From positions 1 to 34,918 of the forward strand of contig CAKSPR010000016.1 in assembly GCA_934486455.1 (NCBI GenBank): a DNA stretch of 34,918 bases. The letters are read 5' to 3'. The notes under the pieces are model-generated. The model worked only from the letters and a program-made list of their open reading frames with translations. It ran no database searches and was not told the origin of the DNA. Numbering within the stretch: the first letter of the stretch is position 1; every line of letters starts with the position of its first letter. Both the position numbers and the translations under genes were made by a program. This document shows positions 1 through 7,602 of this stretch, in pieces. This DNA comes from an uncultured Eubacteriales bacterium. GTDB lineage: Bacteria > Bacillota > Clostridia > Oscillospirales > Acutalibacteraceae.

Positions 1-2
1 AC

Positions 3-419
3 GTTTTCCCGATTTTGGCACCCGCCCTTAAAAAATACGGCGGGTCGGCCTTTAAAACCCGTCTTTTGCTCGGAAAAAAGGCCTTCCCGGTCATTCTTTG
101 CGAAAAACGGCAGTCGTTTCCCGATTTTTCTTTTAAAAACCTTACCGCCGTTGCGGGTGAAAAGGACGGCCGACTTTTGGAGCTTCTCAAGGAGCAAAAA
201 ATAAAGACCCTGACCTGCGGGCTTTGCGAAAAAAACTCCCTCACCCTTTCAAGCTTTGAGACGGGAGAGGCGTCGGTCTGCCTGACCCGCCAATACAGAA
301 ACCTGCTGCCCTGCGAGTTTACCGTCAGATTTTCCCCTCTCCTTTCCGCCCGACAGCTTTTGCTTTGCTCGGCGGGACTGCTTTTAACGGTCGGTTATCG
401 GGAGGAATTTTTTCTTTAA
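3..419 (+). CDS. C-terminal part of an unrecognised protein, cut by the left edge
   Basis: The reading frame is open from the first complete codon at position 3 to a TAA at 417-419, so the true start lies outside the window. An internal TTG at 15 has no ribosome binding site and is probably not a start. The visible 138 residues contain a segment around CGLCEKNSLTLSS, then a hydrophobic leucine-rich stretch near the C-terminus (LLLCSAGLLLTVGY). The CGxxxxxxxTLSS segment vaguely resembles a small Mur-ligase-related family that I remember from clostridial genomes, but this is a weak recollection and no catalytic motif is visible. Codon use matches the neighbours. I do not assign a function. Confidence 0.6.
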   Translation, partial: VFPILAPALKKYGGSAFKTRLLLGKKAFPVILCEKRQSFPDFSFKNLTAVAGEKDGRLLELLKEQKIKTLTCGLCEKNSLTLSSFETGEASVCLTRQYRNLLPCEFTVRFSPLLSARQLLLCSAGLLLTVGYREEFFL

Positions 420-539
420 CCCCTTTCGGGCAAAAACCGCGTCGGCTAAAAGGCGTTGCGTTTCCCGATTTTTCAGGGCGTTTAAAGGGGGCGGTTTTAT
501 GCCGCACCGTTAAAGGAAGCGGATTTTTTCATTATACGG

Positions 540-568
540 TTGAAATAGGTCGGTTTTTTTGATATAAT
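540..568 (+). promoter_or_regulatory. Sigma-70 type promoter of yhaM
   Basis: TTGAAA at 540-545 and a perfect TATAAT at 563-568 are separated by exactly 17 bases. The predicted transcript would start near 575, leaving a leader of about 100 nt before the yhaM ATG at 675. Confidence 0.7.
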
Positions 569-674
569 AAGCTTGCTTGATTTTGAAAAACAGAGTCTTA
601 TTTATCGATTGTTTTTGAGGAGGGAGCTGTTTTTCGAAAAAGCGCTTAAACATTTAAAAATCGGAGTGAAGGCA

Positions 675-1688
675 ATGACCGAGCTTGAAAAATCTGCCCA
701 AAACGGCCAAACCGTGGGCTTTATGCTTATAAAATCCGTTGAAAAGAAAATTTCGGTTAAGGGGTCGCCCTACCTTGATTTGATCCTTTCGGACAAGGGG
801 GGGGAAATACCTGCGAAAATGTGGGACTACCAAGGAGCCGAAGACGAATATAACGCCGGCGAAATAGTAAAGGTGAAGGGTCAGATCGACAAGTGGAAAA
901 ACGCCAGCCAGCTTAAAATCGAGCGACTGCGCCACACCACCCCTGCCGATCAGGTGGATATGTCAAGCCTCGTGGCCACCACCGACCTTGCCCCCGAGCA
1001 AATGCTGGCCGAAATAAAAGCCACCGTTGACGGCTTTACCGACGAAGGCTTGAAAAAGCTGGTTACAAGGCTTCTTGACAACTGTGGGGAAAAGCTGCTC
1101 ATCTGCTCGGCGGCGGTAAGAATGCACCATGCCATGCGGGGCGGCCTTTTGTTCCACACCCTTTCCATGCTGAGGGTGGGAAAGGCTGTTTGCTCGGTCT
1201 ATCCCTTTTTGAGAAAAGAGCTTGTATACGCCGGAATAATCGTCCACGACCTTTACAAGCTTAAAGAGATAAATTACGCCGACACCGGCCTTGCCTCCGA
1301 GTATACCCCCGTGGGCGGCCTTATCGGTCACATTGTCGGAGGCGCAATCGACATCGGCCTTATGGGGAAGGAGCTGTCGACAGATCCCGAAACGGTCATG
1401 CTGCTTGAACATATCGTACTTTCCCACCACGAAATTCCCGAATACGGAAGTCCCGTTCCTCCCATGTTTCCCGAGGCCGAAGCGGTAGCCGCCATCGACC
1501 GTCTCGACGCATCCCTTTTTGAAATGCTGGCTGCCGTCAGCGAGGTGGAAATCGGTAAGACCACCGGCAAGGTGTGGGGTCTCGACCGCAAGCTTTACCG
1601 CCATCAGGACGATACAAAATACCGTCTTTGCACCGATCAAAACGACCAAAACCAAACCGACCGAAATTCCGACGGCAAAAAAGACTGA
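675..1688 (+). CDS. yhaM: 3'-5' exoribonuclease YhaM family (OB-fold plus HD domain)
   Basis: Cytoplasmic 3'-5' exoribonuclease expected to trim RNA and DNA 3' ends. The 337-residue product is close to B. subtilis YhaM (about 314). Residues 10-90 form the OB-fold (VGFMLIKSVEKK... to the KIERLR strand). Residues 150-310 form the HD phosphohydrolase domain with H161 in GGLLFHTLSM, the metal-binding H191-D192 in IIVHDLYK, and HH251-252 in LSHHEIPEYGSP. The start is placed at ATG 675 because GGAG at 663-666 lies 8 bases upstream. An in-frame TTG at 573 falls at the predicted transcription start and lacks a binding site. The last 20 residues are a polar N/D/Q-rich tail. An eight-G run at 797-804 lies early in the gene, but the frame is intact across it. 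Confidence 0.93.
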   Translation: MTELEKSAQNGQTVGFMLIKSVEKKISVKGSPYLDLILSDKGGEIPAKMWDYQGAEDEYNAGEIVKVKGQIDKWKNASQLKIERLRHTTPADQVDMSSLVATTDLAPEQMLAEIKATVDGFTDEGLKKLVTRLLDNCGEKLLICSAAVRMHHAMRGGLLFHTLSMLRVGKAVCSVYPFLRKELVYAGIIVHDLYKLKEINYADTGLASEYTPVGGLIGHIVGGAIDIGLMGKELSTDPETVMLLEHIVLSHHEIPEYGSPVPPMFPEAEAVAAIDRLDASLFEMLAAVSEVEIGKTTGKVWGLDRKLYRHQDDTKYRLCTDQNDQNQTDRNSDGKKD

Positions 1689-1772
1689 CCCTTAAATCCT
1701 GCCGACCGAACGAATTTTAACTGAACAGCGTCACGCAAACCGAAAAATCCGTCGGAAATTGAAGCATATAAA

Positions 1773-1810
1773 AAACCGCCGTAACCAAACGGCGGTTTAT
1801 TGTTTTTGTT
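1773..1810 (+). terminator. Rho-independent terminator after yhaM, probably bidirectional
   Basis: A 9-bp stem AAACCGCCG (1773-1781) / CGGCGGTTT (1790-1798) with an 8-base loop is followed by a T-rich tail. It lies between the convergent yhaM and mgsA genes. The A-rich left flank means it could also end transcripts coming from mgsA. Confidence 0.85.
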
Positions 1811-1941
1811 GTTTTCTTTATCTGCCGGACGATGTCGGCCGGGCATCCCGCGATTAAACCGTTTAATCCGATCCTTCTCGCGACACGGCAAAGGCGGTAC
1901 AGCCGAAAGAACCATCTCCCGAAGGGCGGTCGACAGAAATA

Positions 1942-2346
1942 TCAGTCGATAGGATTAACTATATTTCTCCAGTCCATATCTCCCCGTTCAAGTCCGTGTA
2001 TAAGCACCTCGGCGGTGGCGATGTTGGTAGCCACGGGGACATTATGTACATCGCAAAGGCGAAGAAGGTTGGCGTCGTTGGGCTCGAAATCTCCCTTGGT
2101 AAGAGGATCGCGGAAAAAGAGCAAAAGATCTATTTCATCACAGCCGATGCGGGAGGCTATCTGTTGGTCGCCGCCCTGAGCGCCGCTGAGATATTTCTGT
2201 ATCTTGAGGCCGGTGGCTTCGGAAATGAGCTTTCCGGTGGTGGCGGTGGCACACAAACTGTGGCGGTTGAGTATACCGCAGTAGGCAATGCAGAACTGTA
2301 CCATAAGCTCCTTTTTAGAATCGTGTGCGATTAAGGCAATATGCAT
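1942..2346 (-). CDS. mgsA: Methylglyoxal synthase
   Basis: Converts dihydroxyacetone phosphate to methylglyoxal and phosphate, a bypass of lower glycolysis used when sugar phosphates accumulate. The 134 residues match the usual bacterial length. Visible signatures are H9 in ALIAHDSKK, the phosphate-binding TATTGK at 35-40, the catalytic Asp of GGDQQI (D60), the FFRDPL segment (D80), and VHNVPVATN with H101. The ATG at 2346 is preceded on its strand by AGAGAGGAAAG, a good ribosome binding site. The gene is convergent with yhaM and appears monocistronic. Confidence 0.97.
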   Translation of the reverse strand: MHIALIAHDSKKELMVQFCIAYCGILNRHSLCATATTGKLISEATGLKIQKYLSGAQGGDQQIASRIGCDEIDLLLFFRDPLTKGDFEPNDANLLRLCDVHNVPVATNIATAEVLIHGLERGDMDWRNIVNPID

Positions 2347-2385
2347 AATACTCTTTCCTCTCTTATAGACAGCGGGTCATACCCG

Positions 2386-2414
2386 ATTATAATGTAAAAA
2401 AAGGCTGCTCGATC
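2386..2414 (-). promoter_or_regulatory. Possible mgsA promoter
   Basis: On the minus strand a perfect TATAAT (plus coordinates 2386-2391) lies 40 bases before the mgsA ATG. The hexamer 17 bases upstream (GATCGA, 2409-2414) is a poor -35, so the assignment rests on the -10 box and position. Confidence 0.4.
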
Positions 2415-2653
2415 TTTTTGCCGAAGACATCGAGCGCTGTCAAACTTCCCAAAGCTCATTGAAATTTAGCACAATTTCACAAATTAACACTTTTATAAAC
2501 TGATTTTATCACAAAAAATACAGTATGTCAATCTCTAAAACATTTATTTAAGAATATTTTCAGAAACAAAAAGCTTTTTACAAGTCGGCACAACGGGAGT
2601 GTTTGCGGTTTTTATTTTCTTTTTTGACAAATTGCACAGCTAAAAGAACAAAT

Positions 2654-2674
2654 TTTGTGTATATTGTATACAAA
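2654..2674. promoter_or_regulatory. Imperfect palindrome, candidate operator
   Basis: A 21-base near-palindrome with TTTGTGTATA on the left and TATACAAA on the right, centred on TTG, ends 39 bases upstream of the -35 box at 2714. The partial motif TTTGTAC recurs at 2686-2692. The position suits an activator or repressor site for the secreted-protein operon, but no regulator family is identified. Confidence 0.3.
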
Positions 2675-2713
2675 GCTATTTTATCTTTGTACAACTTTTA
2701 CAGGGAAATTTTG

Positions 2714-2742
2714 TTGACATGAGGGGAATTATAGGATACAAT
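2714..2742 (+). promoter_or_regulatory. Strong promoter of the dockerin-protein operon
   Basis: TTGACA at 2714-2719 and TACAAT at 2737-2742 are separated by 17 bases. This predicts a start near 2749 and a leader of about 80 nt before the ATG at 2831. Confidence 0.8.
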
Positions 2743-2830
2743 GTAAGCAGAAATCACCCGAACACTCTCCGGCTTCACCTTTCGGCAATCGCCGAATCGA
2801 AAAACACAATCATGTTAAAGGAGAACCTCT

Positions 2831-4732
2831 ATGAAAAAACTTTTACCTCTGCTTATTTCTGTTGCGCTTGTCCTTTCAATTTCCCTTTGCTCCCTTACCG
2901 CAAGTGCAGCGGAGATTGACATCCCCGCTATCGGCACCGTCACCTCTGTGGAGGACATGATGAGAATGGCCGAAAACTATGTTTCACCCACCGGCCTTTA
3001 CCAAGGCGATAAACAGTATTGCTACCTTGTGCTTTTCAGGGCGGCCGCAAACGGCATAACAAAATTCAGCGGCAACTTAACATACAACGGCGCTTTTTCA
3101 ACGGTCGAATGCGCCGCCTCAAAGGCGATAACCGACACATCCCGACCGGACATTTTTTCCTTCGGCAGAGAAGGCGTAACGGAGCTTGGCAGTAAATATC
3201 TTTCCTTCAGCTCCAAGTCCGAATTCACCGCCCCTGCCGTTGGTGCAGATATTCTCGAATACCGCCTTCAAAGCACCGAGTATTCCGATCCTCAAAGGAT
3301 CAGTGTGTCCTATAGGTCAACATTCGGAGACTATTCCCAAAGTAACACCGGCGCGACGGTCAGCAAGATACTGATGGGAGATGCCGACGGTGACGGACAG
3401 GTTTCATCCTCCGACGCATTGCTGGTACTTCAGGCGGCGGGAGGTAAAGCCACCATTACGGGGGACAATGCCATTGCCGCAGACATTGATCGTGACGGAA
3501 AAATTGTCACCTCCGACGCTTTGGCAGTCCTGCAATACACCACCAACGAGCTGACCACCTTTTGGAACCACGGCATTATCTCGACCGAGGAAAACGAAAA
3601 GATCGTTTCGGGGAAAATATACCGTATGCGCTGCGTTGACACCGACAAAAACCTCAAAGTCCCCGCATCGGGAGGAGCCGTTCTCTCGGATTATGAAAGA
3701 ACAAACAACGACTATAAATTCAAATTCATCTACCTCGGCAACGGACTTTACAAGATAGCCGAAAAAGCCGACAGCACACTGGTGCTGACCACCGGTGCGG
3801 GTACCGTAAAATTTGCCACATACAACAACTCAAACGCCGGTCAGAAGTGGTATATCAGCTCAAAGGGCGGGGATGATTTCTACCTCTCTCCTCTCAGCGC
3901 AAAATACACATTTTTGACCTCATCGGGCACAACCTCCGCCGAACACGGATACAATATTAACGGCGGAATTTGGCGGGTATACGGTGCCGAGGTCACCATA
4001 TATAATTATTACGACACAGGTATGCTAACAAGGTGGAGCTGTACCGAACAACAAATGGAAGACTTCATAAATGCTCGTACCGATGAGGCAATAGAATATT
4101 TTAAATACCTCGGCGTAGACGCAAAAAGAGGCGTCACCAAACATGTTCAGAGTTCGGCAGACACTTGTACAGGCGCTTCGACAAATGATCAGTTGAACAG
4201 AGCGTGTACGCACGATGAGAAGCACAAAAACAACCAGAACCTTTACAAGAAGTTTTACGAAAATTGTGATTCCCTTTCGGCTTCAGATCCATTTATTCCA
4301 ATCTTTTGGACAGGCCACTTTACATGGGATCCCCCAGCCGAAGGAGAAACATACGATGTGAATAAACGAATTACCAATGGAGGTTTTTCTTGGGGTGTAT
4401 TCAAAAAAGCTGACGGGGTTATAATGCTTAACAACGGAAACGACGGAACAATCGAAACTTCTTTTTCAGAAAGTGCCCTTGTACGAATAAGGTACACCGT
4501 TCACCACGAGCTGGGTCACGCTATTGCAGGACTACCGGATAGTTATTGCCTCAACGGACGCACAGCTGATGACTGCGGACGAGAAACCTGCTATTTCCAC
4601 CATCCCGAATCCGGCAGATTAGAAAGCTGTATCATGGCTAAGCAATTTGATATTACTAAAGTGTCCTATAGTGAATATCTTTGTCCAAAATGCAAATCCG
4701 ATGTTCCGATAAACATTGACAATAAGAACTGA
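2831..4732 (+). CDS. Secreted metalloprotease (M64-like) with dockerin pair and ricin-like domain
   Basis: An exported 633-residue protein. Residues 1-26 are a signal peptide (KK, hydrophobic core, cleavage after TASA). Residues 27-180 are an unassigned N-terminal domain. Residues 182-240 carry two dockerin-type calcium repeats (GDADGDGQVSSSDALLVLQ and DIDRDGKIVTSDALAVLQ). Residues 256-385 look like a ricin-type beta-trefoil (GKIYRMRCVDTDKNLKV, GQKWYIS). Residues 395-633 hold the catalytic domain with HELGHAIAGLPDSY (H559, E560, H563, D570) and a possible Met-turn SCIM (M602). The HExxHxxxGLxD spacing matches M64 (IgA peptidase-type) HEFGHSFAGLADEY better than classical metzincins. A pair of cysteines follows in YLCPKCK. 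AAGGAG (2818-2823) supports the start. First gene of a three-gene operon; the target protein is unknown. Confidence 0.82.
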   Translation: MKKLLPLLISVALVLSISLCSLTASAAEIDIPAIGTVTSVEDMMRMAENYVSPTGLYQGDKQYCYLVLFRAAANGITKFSGNLTYNGAFSTVECAASKAITDTSRPDIFSFGREGVTELGSKYLSFSSKSEFTAPAVGADILEYRLQSTEYSDPQRISVSYRSTFGDYSQSNTGATVSKILMGDADGDGQVSSSDALLVLQAAGGKATITGDNAIAADIDRDGKIVTSDALAVLQYTTNELTTFWNHGIISTEENEKIVSGKIYRMRCVDTDKNLKVPASGGAVLSDYERTNNDYKFKFIYLGNGLYKIAEKADSTLVLTTGAGTVKFATYNNSNAGQKWYISSKGGDDFYLSPLSAKYTFLTSSGTTSAEHGYNINGGIWRVYGAEVTIYNYYDTGMLTRWSCTEQQMEDFINARTDEAIEYFKYLGVDAKRGVTKHVQSSADTCTGASTNDQLNRACTHDEKHKNNQNLYKKFYENCDSLSASDPFIPIFWTGHFTWDPPAEGETYDVNKRITNGGFSWGVFKKADGVIMLNNGNDGTIETSFSESALVRIRYTVHHELGHAIAGLPDSYCLNGRTADDCGRETCYFHHPESGRLESCIMAKQFDITKVSYSEYLCPKCKSDVPINIDNKN

Positions 4733-4757
4733 CATTGAGAAAAGAGTGTGATTAGCT

Positions 4758-5627
4758 ATGAAAAAAATTGTATCTGTTTTTCTTATTGCCTGTCTTGTTT
4801 GCTGCTCTGCTTTTTCTGCCTCGGCCTACGAATTCCCGGGTGCAACCATTGCCAATGTCAACGCCGATGGGAAAATTGATGCAAGTGACGCATTGCAGGT
4901 ACTTCAATATTCGGTAGGCTTAATTCGGCGATTTCCTCAACAAACTTTCAGCCAAAACATCGGAGGTTGTCTTCCTCCGGACATATATCACTTTAGCTCA
5001 AAAGAGGCTCTGCTGAGCAATTTGGGGCAATATGCGGAAAGACAAAATATCCCTGCTTTGCTTGAAAGTTATATCAAAGGCAACGGCATTCCCTTTCCCA
5101 CCTGCAATTCCGACAAATTTTCCTTTACAAGCGGCGGTTTTTACACCTACAATTGGACGGCTGAATACGGCGAAATAGAATACACATACAAGCTGGTCGA
5201 AAACAAAATTACCGCTCTCGAATTATATGTTGCGCCCACAGGCAAAGGACAAGATCTCGGCTTGGAATCGGAATTTGCTTCATCCTTTGAGAGAAGCGAA
5301 TACAGCTATCTTTTGGAGAACAATGCGCTCAAAAAAGGTAATGTCAACGGCATGGATTATCTGTATTGGGAGAAAATCGGATATCTCAGACCGGGATGCG
5401 TGTTTATGAAAGACGGTTATATTGTAAAAATGATTCTTTCACAGGAAAATCAATGGTGGGAATCCTACCTTAAGACCTTTGATTTTGAGCTTGTGCCTGT
5501 AAGCCAGTCGGTCAAAGACGCTCCGATAGCTTGGAAATACGGCGATGTTAACCGCGACAATAAAATCGACTCTTCCGACGCCCTTAAAATTCTGCAATAC
5601 ATCGTCGGTATTATAGATGAGTTTTAA
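4758..5627 (+). CDS. Secreted protein with single dockerin half-repeats at both termini
   Basis: 289 residues with a signal peptide (1-23, cleavage after ASA). A single dockerin-like calcium repeat follows at about 31-58 (NVNADGKIDASDALQVLQ), then a domain of about 200 residues of unknown fold. The last 28 residues are a second single repeat (GDVNRDNKIDSSDALKILQ). A canonical type I dockerin has both repeats in tandem, so the module here is split around the domain. No catalytic motif is evident. The central domain is paralogous to both domains of the next gene (shared GCxxPD and GNVxGxDYLYW...PGxVFxKDGY motifs). It begins 25 bases after the protease gene. The leader AGAGTGTGATTAGCT before the ATG is nearly identical to that of the next gene. 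Its Shine-Dalgarno is weak. Probably a structural or binding protein; function unknown. Confidence 0.8.
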   Translation: MKKIVSVFLIACLVCCSAFSASAYEFPGATIANVNADGKIDASDALQVLQYSVGLIRRFPQQTFSQNIGGCLPPDIYHFSSKEALLSNLGQYAERQNIPALLESYIKGNGIPFPTCNSDKFSFTSGGFYTYNWTAEYGEIEYTYKLVENKITALELYVAPTGKGQDLGLESEFASSFERSEYSYLLENNALKKGNVNGMDYLYWEKIGYLRPGCVFMKDGYIVKMILSQENQWWESYLKTFDFELVPVSQSVKDAPIAWKYGDVNRDNKIDSSDALKILQYIVGIIDEF

Positions 5628-5630
5628 ACA
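5541..5630 (+). repeat. Copy 1 of a 90-bp near-identical repeat (C-terminal dockerin half)
   Basis: This segment encodes the C-terminal half-dockerin and stop of the 289-residue protein. It matches 7051-7140 with 5 differences in 90 positions, far closer than the rest of the two genes. The encoded residues of the half-dockerin are identical. Confidence 0.9.
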
Positions 5631-5673
5631 GACCGGCAACTTAATCACATATAAAGAGAGAGTGTGATCAGCT

Positions 5674-7137
5674 ATGAAAAAAATTATATCAATTCTTCTT
5701 GCTTTTTGCCTTTTGCTGACGGCGGCTGTTCCCGCTTTCGCCGTTACCACAAAAGCCACGCAGCCGGATCAAACATTTAACTTTAAAACAAAAAAAGATT
5801 TTTCAAATTGGTTTATCGAAAATCGATACACCAGTGCTTTTGCCAAAGAAATAATTGAGAACAAAGGATATTACCTCTCAACAAATCCGAGTCCCGATGA
5901 ATCTGACGAACCAAACGACATTTATCGTCTATCGTCCGATACATTTGATGACATCAACGGATATTATCATATCTTTCTGTCTCCCGAAGGCATCCCGAAT
6001 TTACCAAGAATAACTCTTTGCCTCGCTCTTCTGCCTGACGGTGTCAATGATCTCGAATACGCTTTTAAAACCTTTACTCCCGGAATTTATGATCAATATA
6101 AAAATGCAAAAACCGTTTTGACCGAAGAAACCTATAACGGCAAAGAAATGATATGCTGGATCAGAGAATCCCCTATACCCGATGAAAGACCGGGAGACTT
6201 CTTGTCCTGCGTATTTATTGACAACGGATATCTTGTTGCGCCTACGGCCCTTTATACCAAGGAAGATATGACTTGGACAAACGAATTCCTTGATTATTTT
6301 GAGCTTGAAAAGGTTTATGTCGGAAATGCATTTGAGAAAAAAATTGCCGATGTCAGTGCAAACAGGAAAATCGGCACAGAAGATGCTTTGCTTGTGCTTC
6401 AATATTCTATCGGAATGATCAGAAAATTCCCTACCCATTCTTACGATAAAAACTATTCAGGTTGTATGGCGCCTGATAGGATCGCTTTTTATAATGAATA
6501 TGGAAAGAAAGAAGTAACAAATTGGTTTTCCGATCTTGCAAAAGAAGACTCTCTTCCGGTTATGTTTGAAAGACTTGAGGAAAACGGCGGATTCCCCTAT
6601 TTCTCCAGCAGCAATGAACTTTATAAAAAATACTACTTTACGTTTTATAATTATGACTTCACCGCCGAATATCCTTTAATAGTCTGCGAATACTGGGATG
6701 AAATCAATCTTTATCCTTTCAATACAGCGCACTGGAGTTATCTTTTTACCGCAACTTTTACCGACAAAAATCATGACAGAGACTTGGAATCTGAATTAGC
6801 CTCGTTGTATTTTTCTACATACAGCGATGTTATGAAATACGGTGAATTCAAACCCGGAAATGTCGACGGTATCGACTATCTTTACTGGGACGGGGTGGAT
6901 GACAGGCTTTCTCCCGGTTTTGTCTTTGAAAAAGACGGCTACTTTATTTATTTCAAGGGCGAAAATCCCGAGCAAAACATCAAAGATTTCAAAATCGATC
7001 TTATCCCCATAAATGAAAACCTCAAAGACAAACCCATTATGCAGCGGTACGGTGATGTCAACCGCGACAATAAAATCGACTCTTCCGACGCGCTTAAAAT
7101 TCTGCAATACATCGTCGGCATTATAGACGAGTTTTAA
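5674..7137 (+). CDS. Secreted two-domain protein with interleaved dockerin half-repeats
   Basis: 487 residues with a signal peptide (1-23, cleavage after AFA). The order is domain A (about 30-218), a degenerate dockerin half (224-252, DVSANRKIGTEDALLVLQ), domain A' (about 255-455), and a C-terminal dockerin half (about 460-487, GDVNRDNKIDSSDALKILQ). Domain A' aligns along its whole length with the preceding protein (GCxxPD near its start; GNVDGIDYLYW and SPGFVFEKDGY near its end). Domain A shares the later motifs (YNGKEMICW, FIDNGYLV, then FxLxxVYV). The gene therefore looks like an internal duplication of the 4758 gene unit. The middle half-repeat has lost some consensus calcium ligands. It lies 46 bases after its paralogue and is the last gene of the operon. 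Function unknown. Confidence 0.8.
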   Translation: MKKIISILLAFCLLLTAAVPAFAVTTKATQPDQTFNFKTKKDFSNWFIENRYTSAFAKEIIENKGYYLSTNPSPDESDEPNDIYRLSSDTFDDINGYYHIFLSPEGIPNLPRITLCLALLPDGVNDLEYAFKTFTPGIYDQYKNAKTVLTEETYNGKEMICWIRESPIPDERPGDFLSCVFIDNGYLVAPTALYTKEDMTWTNEFLDYFELEKVYVGNAFEKKIADVSANRKIGTEDALLVLQYSIGMIRKFPTHSYDKNYSGCMAPDRIAFYNEYGKKEVTNWFSDLAKEDSLPVMFERLEENGGFPYFSSSNELYKKYYFTFYNYDFTAEYPLIVCEYWDEINLYPFNTAHWSYLFTATFTDKNHDRDLESELASLYFSTYSDVMKYGEFKPGNVDGIDYLYWDGVDDRLSPGFVFEKDGYFIYFKGENPEQNIKDFKIDLIPINENLKDKPIMQRYGDVNRDNKIDSSDALKILQYIVGIIDEF

Positions 7138-7140
7138 ACA
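7051..7140 (+). repeat. Copy 2 of the 90-bp near-identical repeat
   Basis: Partner of 5541-5630, at the 3' end of the 487-residue gene. The five differences are all synonymous in the coding part, which suggests recent duplication or gene conversion plus selection on the half-dockerin. Confidence 0.9.
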
Positions 7141-7147
7141 AACCGCC

Positions 7148-7172
7148 TGATGTTGTCGACAATTCAACATCA
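7148..7172 (+). terminator. Weak hairpin after the dockerin operon
   Basis: TGATGTTG (7148-7155) and CAACATCA (7165-7172) form an 8-bp stem with a 9-base loop, 11 bases past the last stop. Only AATTTTAC follows, so termination may be partial. Confidence 0.45.
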
Positions 7173-7282
7173 AATTTTACTTGATGAATTTCTTGGGCAA
7201 CGATCATCGGACTTTCGGGGCGACCGATTTGTTATCATTTCGGCAAAAACACCGTCTACCTGTTTGTTTTAGCCGACATTCT

Positions 7283-7370
7283 GCCCCGCTTAAACTTTGA
7301 CATTTTCAATTCACTTCAAAAGCGCTTCGTTTGCATTTTTTGCGGCGGGGCGTTTTTGATTTTGTTTTTT
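7283..7370 (+). terminator. Candidate long-loop terminator before the radical SAM promoter
   Basis: GCCCCGC (7283-7289) can pair with GCGGGGC (7345-7351) across a 55-base loop. It is followed by GTTTTTGATTTTGTTTTTT. The long loop makes this uncertain, but the GC stem and T-rich tail lie just upstream of the next promoter. Confidence 0.4.
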
Positions 7371-7373
7371 CTG

Positions 7374-7402
7374 TTGCAAAGGTCGGGGATTTATAGTAAA
7401 AT
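7374..7402 (+). promoter_or_regulatory. Promoter of the radical SAM operon
   Basis: TTGCAA (7374-7379), a 17-base spacer, and TAAAAT (7397-7402). The predicted start near 7409 coincides with the first paired base of the structured element that follows. Confidence 0.6.
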
Positions 7403-7408
7403 GAATAT

Positions 7409-7493
7409 CAGCCACAGGGTGCTTTACAGAAACGGCGGGGTATTTTGCCCCGCGGTAAATTTCTTTGCAAAACGAAAACTCTGTTGAGCCTGA
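7409..7493 (+). ncRNA. Candidate structured 5' leader or small RNA
   Basis: About 85 bases fold into a rod. The outer stem pairs TCAG-CCACAGGG (7408-7419) with CTCTGTTGAGCCTGA (7479-7493), with small bulges. A middle stem pairs TTTAC (7423-7427) with GTAAA (7455-7459). A GC-rich apical hairpin pairs GCGGGG (7435-7440) with CCCCGC (7448-7453). The element starts at the predicted transcription start and lies about 110 nt before the radical SAM start codon. I do not recognise a known riboswitch, and no terminator follows at once, so a leader is more likely than a free RNA. Confidence 0.4.
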
Positions 7494-7602
7494 TGGTTGA
7501 CGAACGCCGTTATTTGAAAATTCTTTATTTAAAATTTGCTTTTATCATTCCAAAAAGGAATATTTACACAGTAATAAAATCACAAACAAAGGTGATGTTA
7601 AA

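Larger units (their letters stand above)
2347..2830. other. AT-rich intergenic regulatory region between divergent mgsA and the dockerin operon
   Basis: These 484 bases contain no credible gene. They hold the mgsA -10 box, a near-palindrome at 2654-2674, and the strong operon promoter at 2714-2742. The middle (about 2415-2650) is very AT-rich with A/T tracts. Apart from these I see no structured RNA or repeat in it. Confidence 0.6.

Noticed and set aside
573..674. Upstream TTG start for yhaM
   Set aside because: It sits at the predicted transcription start with no Shine-Dalgarno; the ATG at 675 gives the family-typical N-terminus.
2831..7137. Calcium-binding repeats read as EF-hand proteins
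   Set aside because: The DxNxDGxIxSSDAxxxLQ pattern with trailing LQ and secreted context fits dockerin F-hand repeats better than EF-hands.
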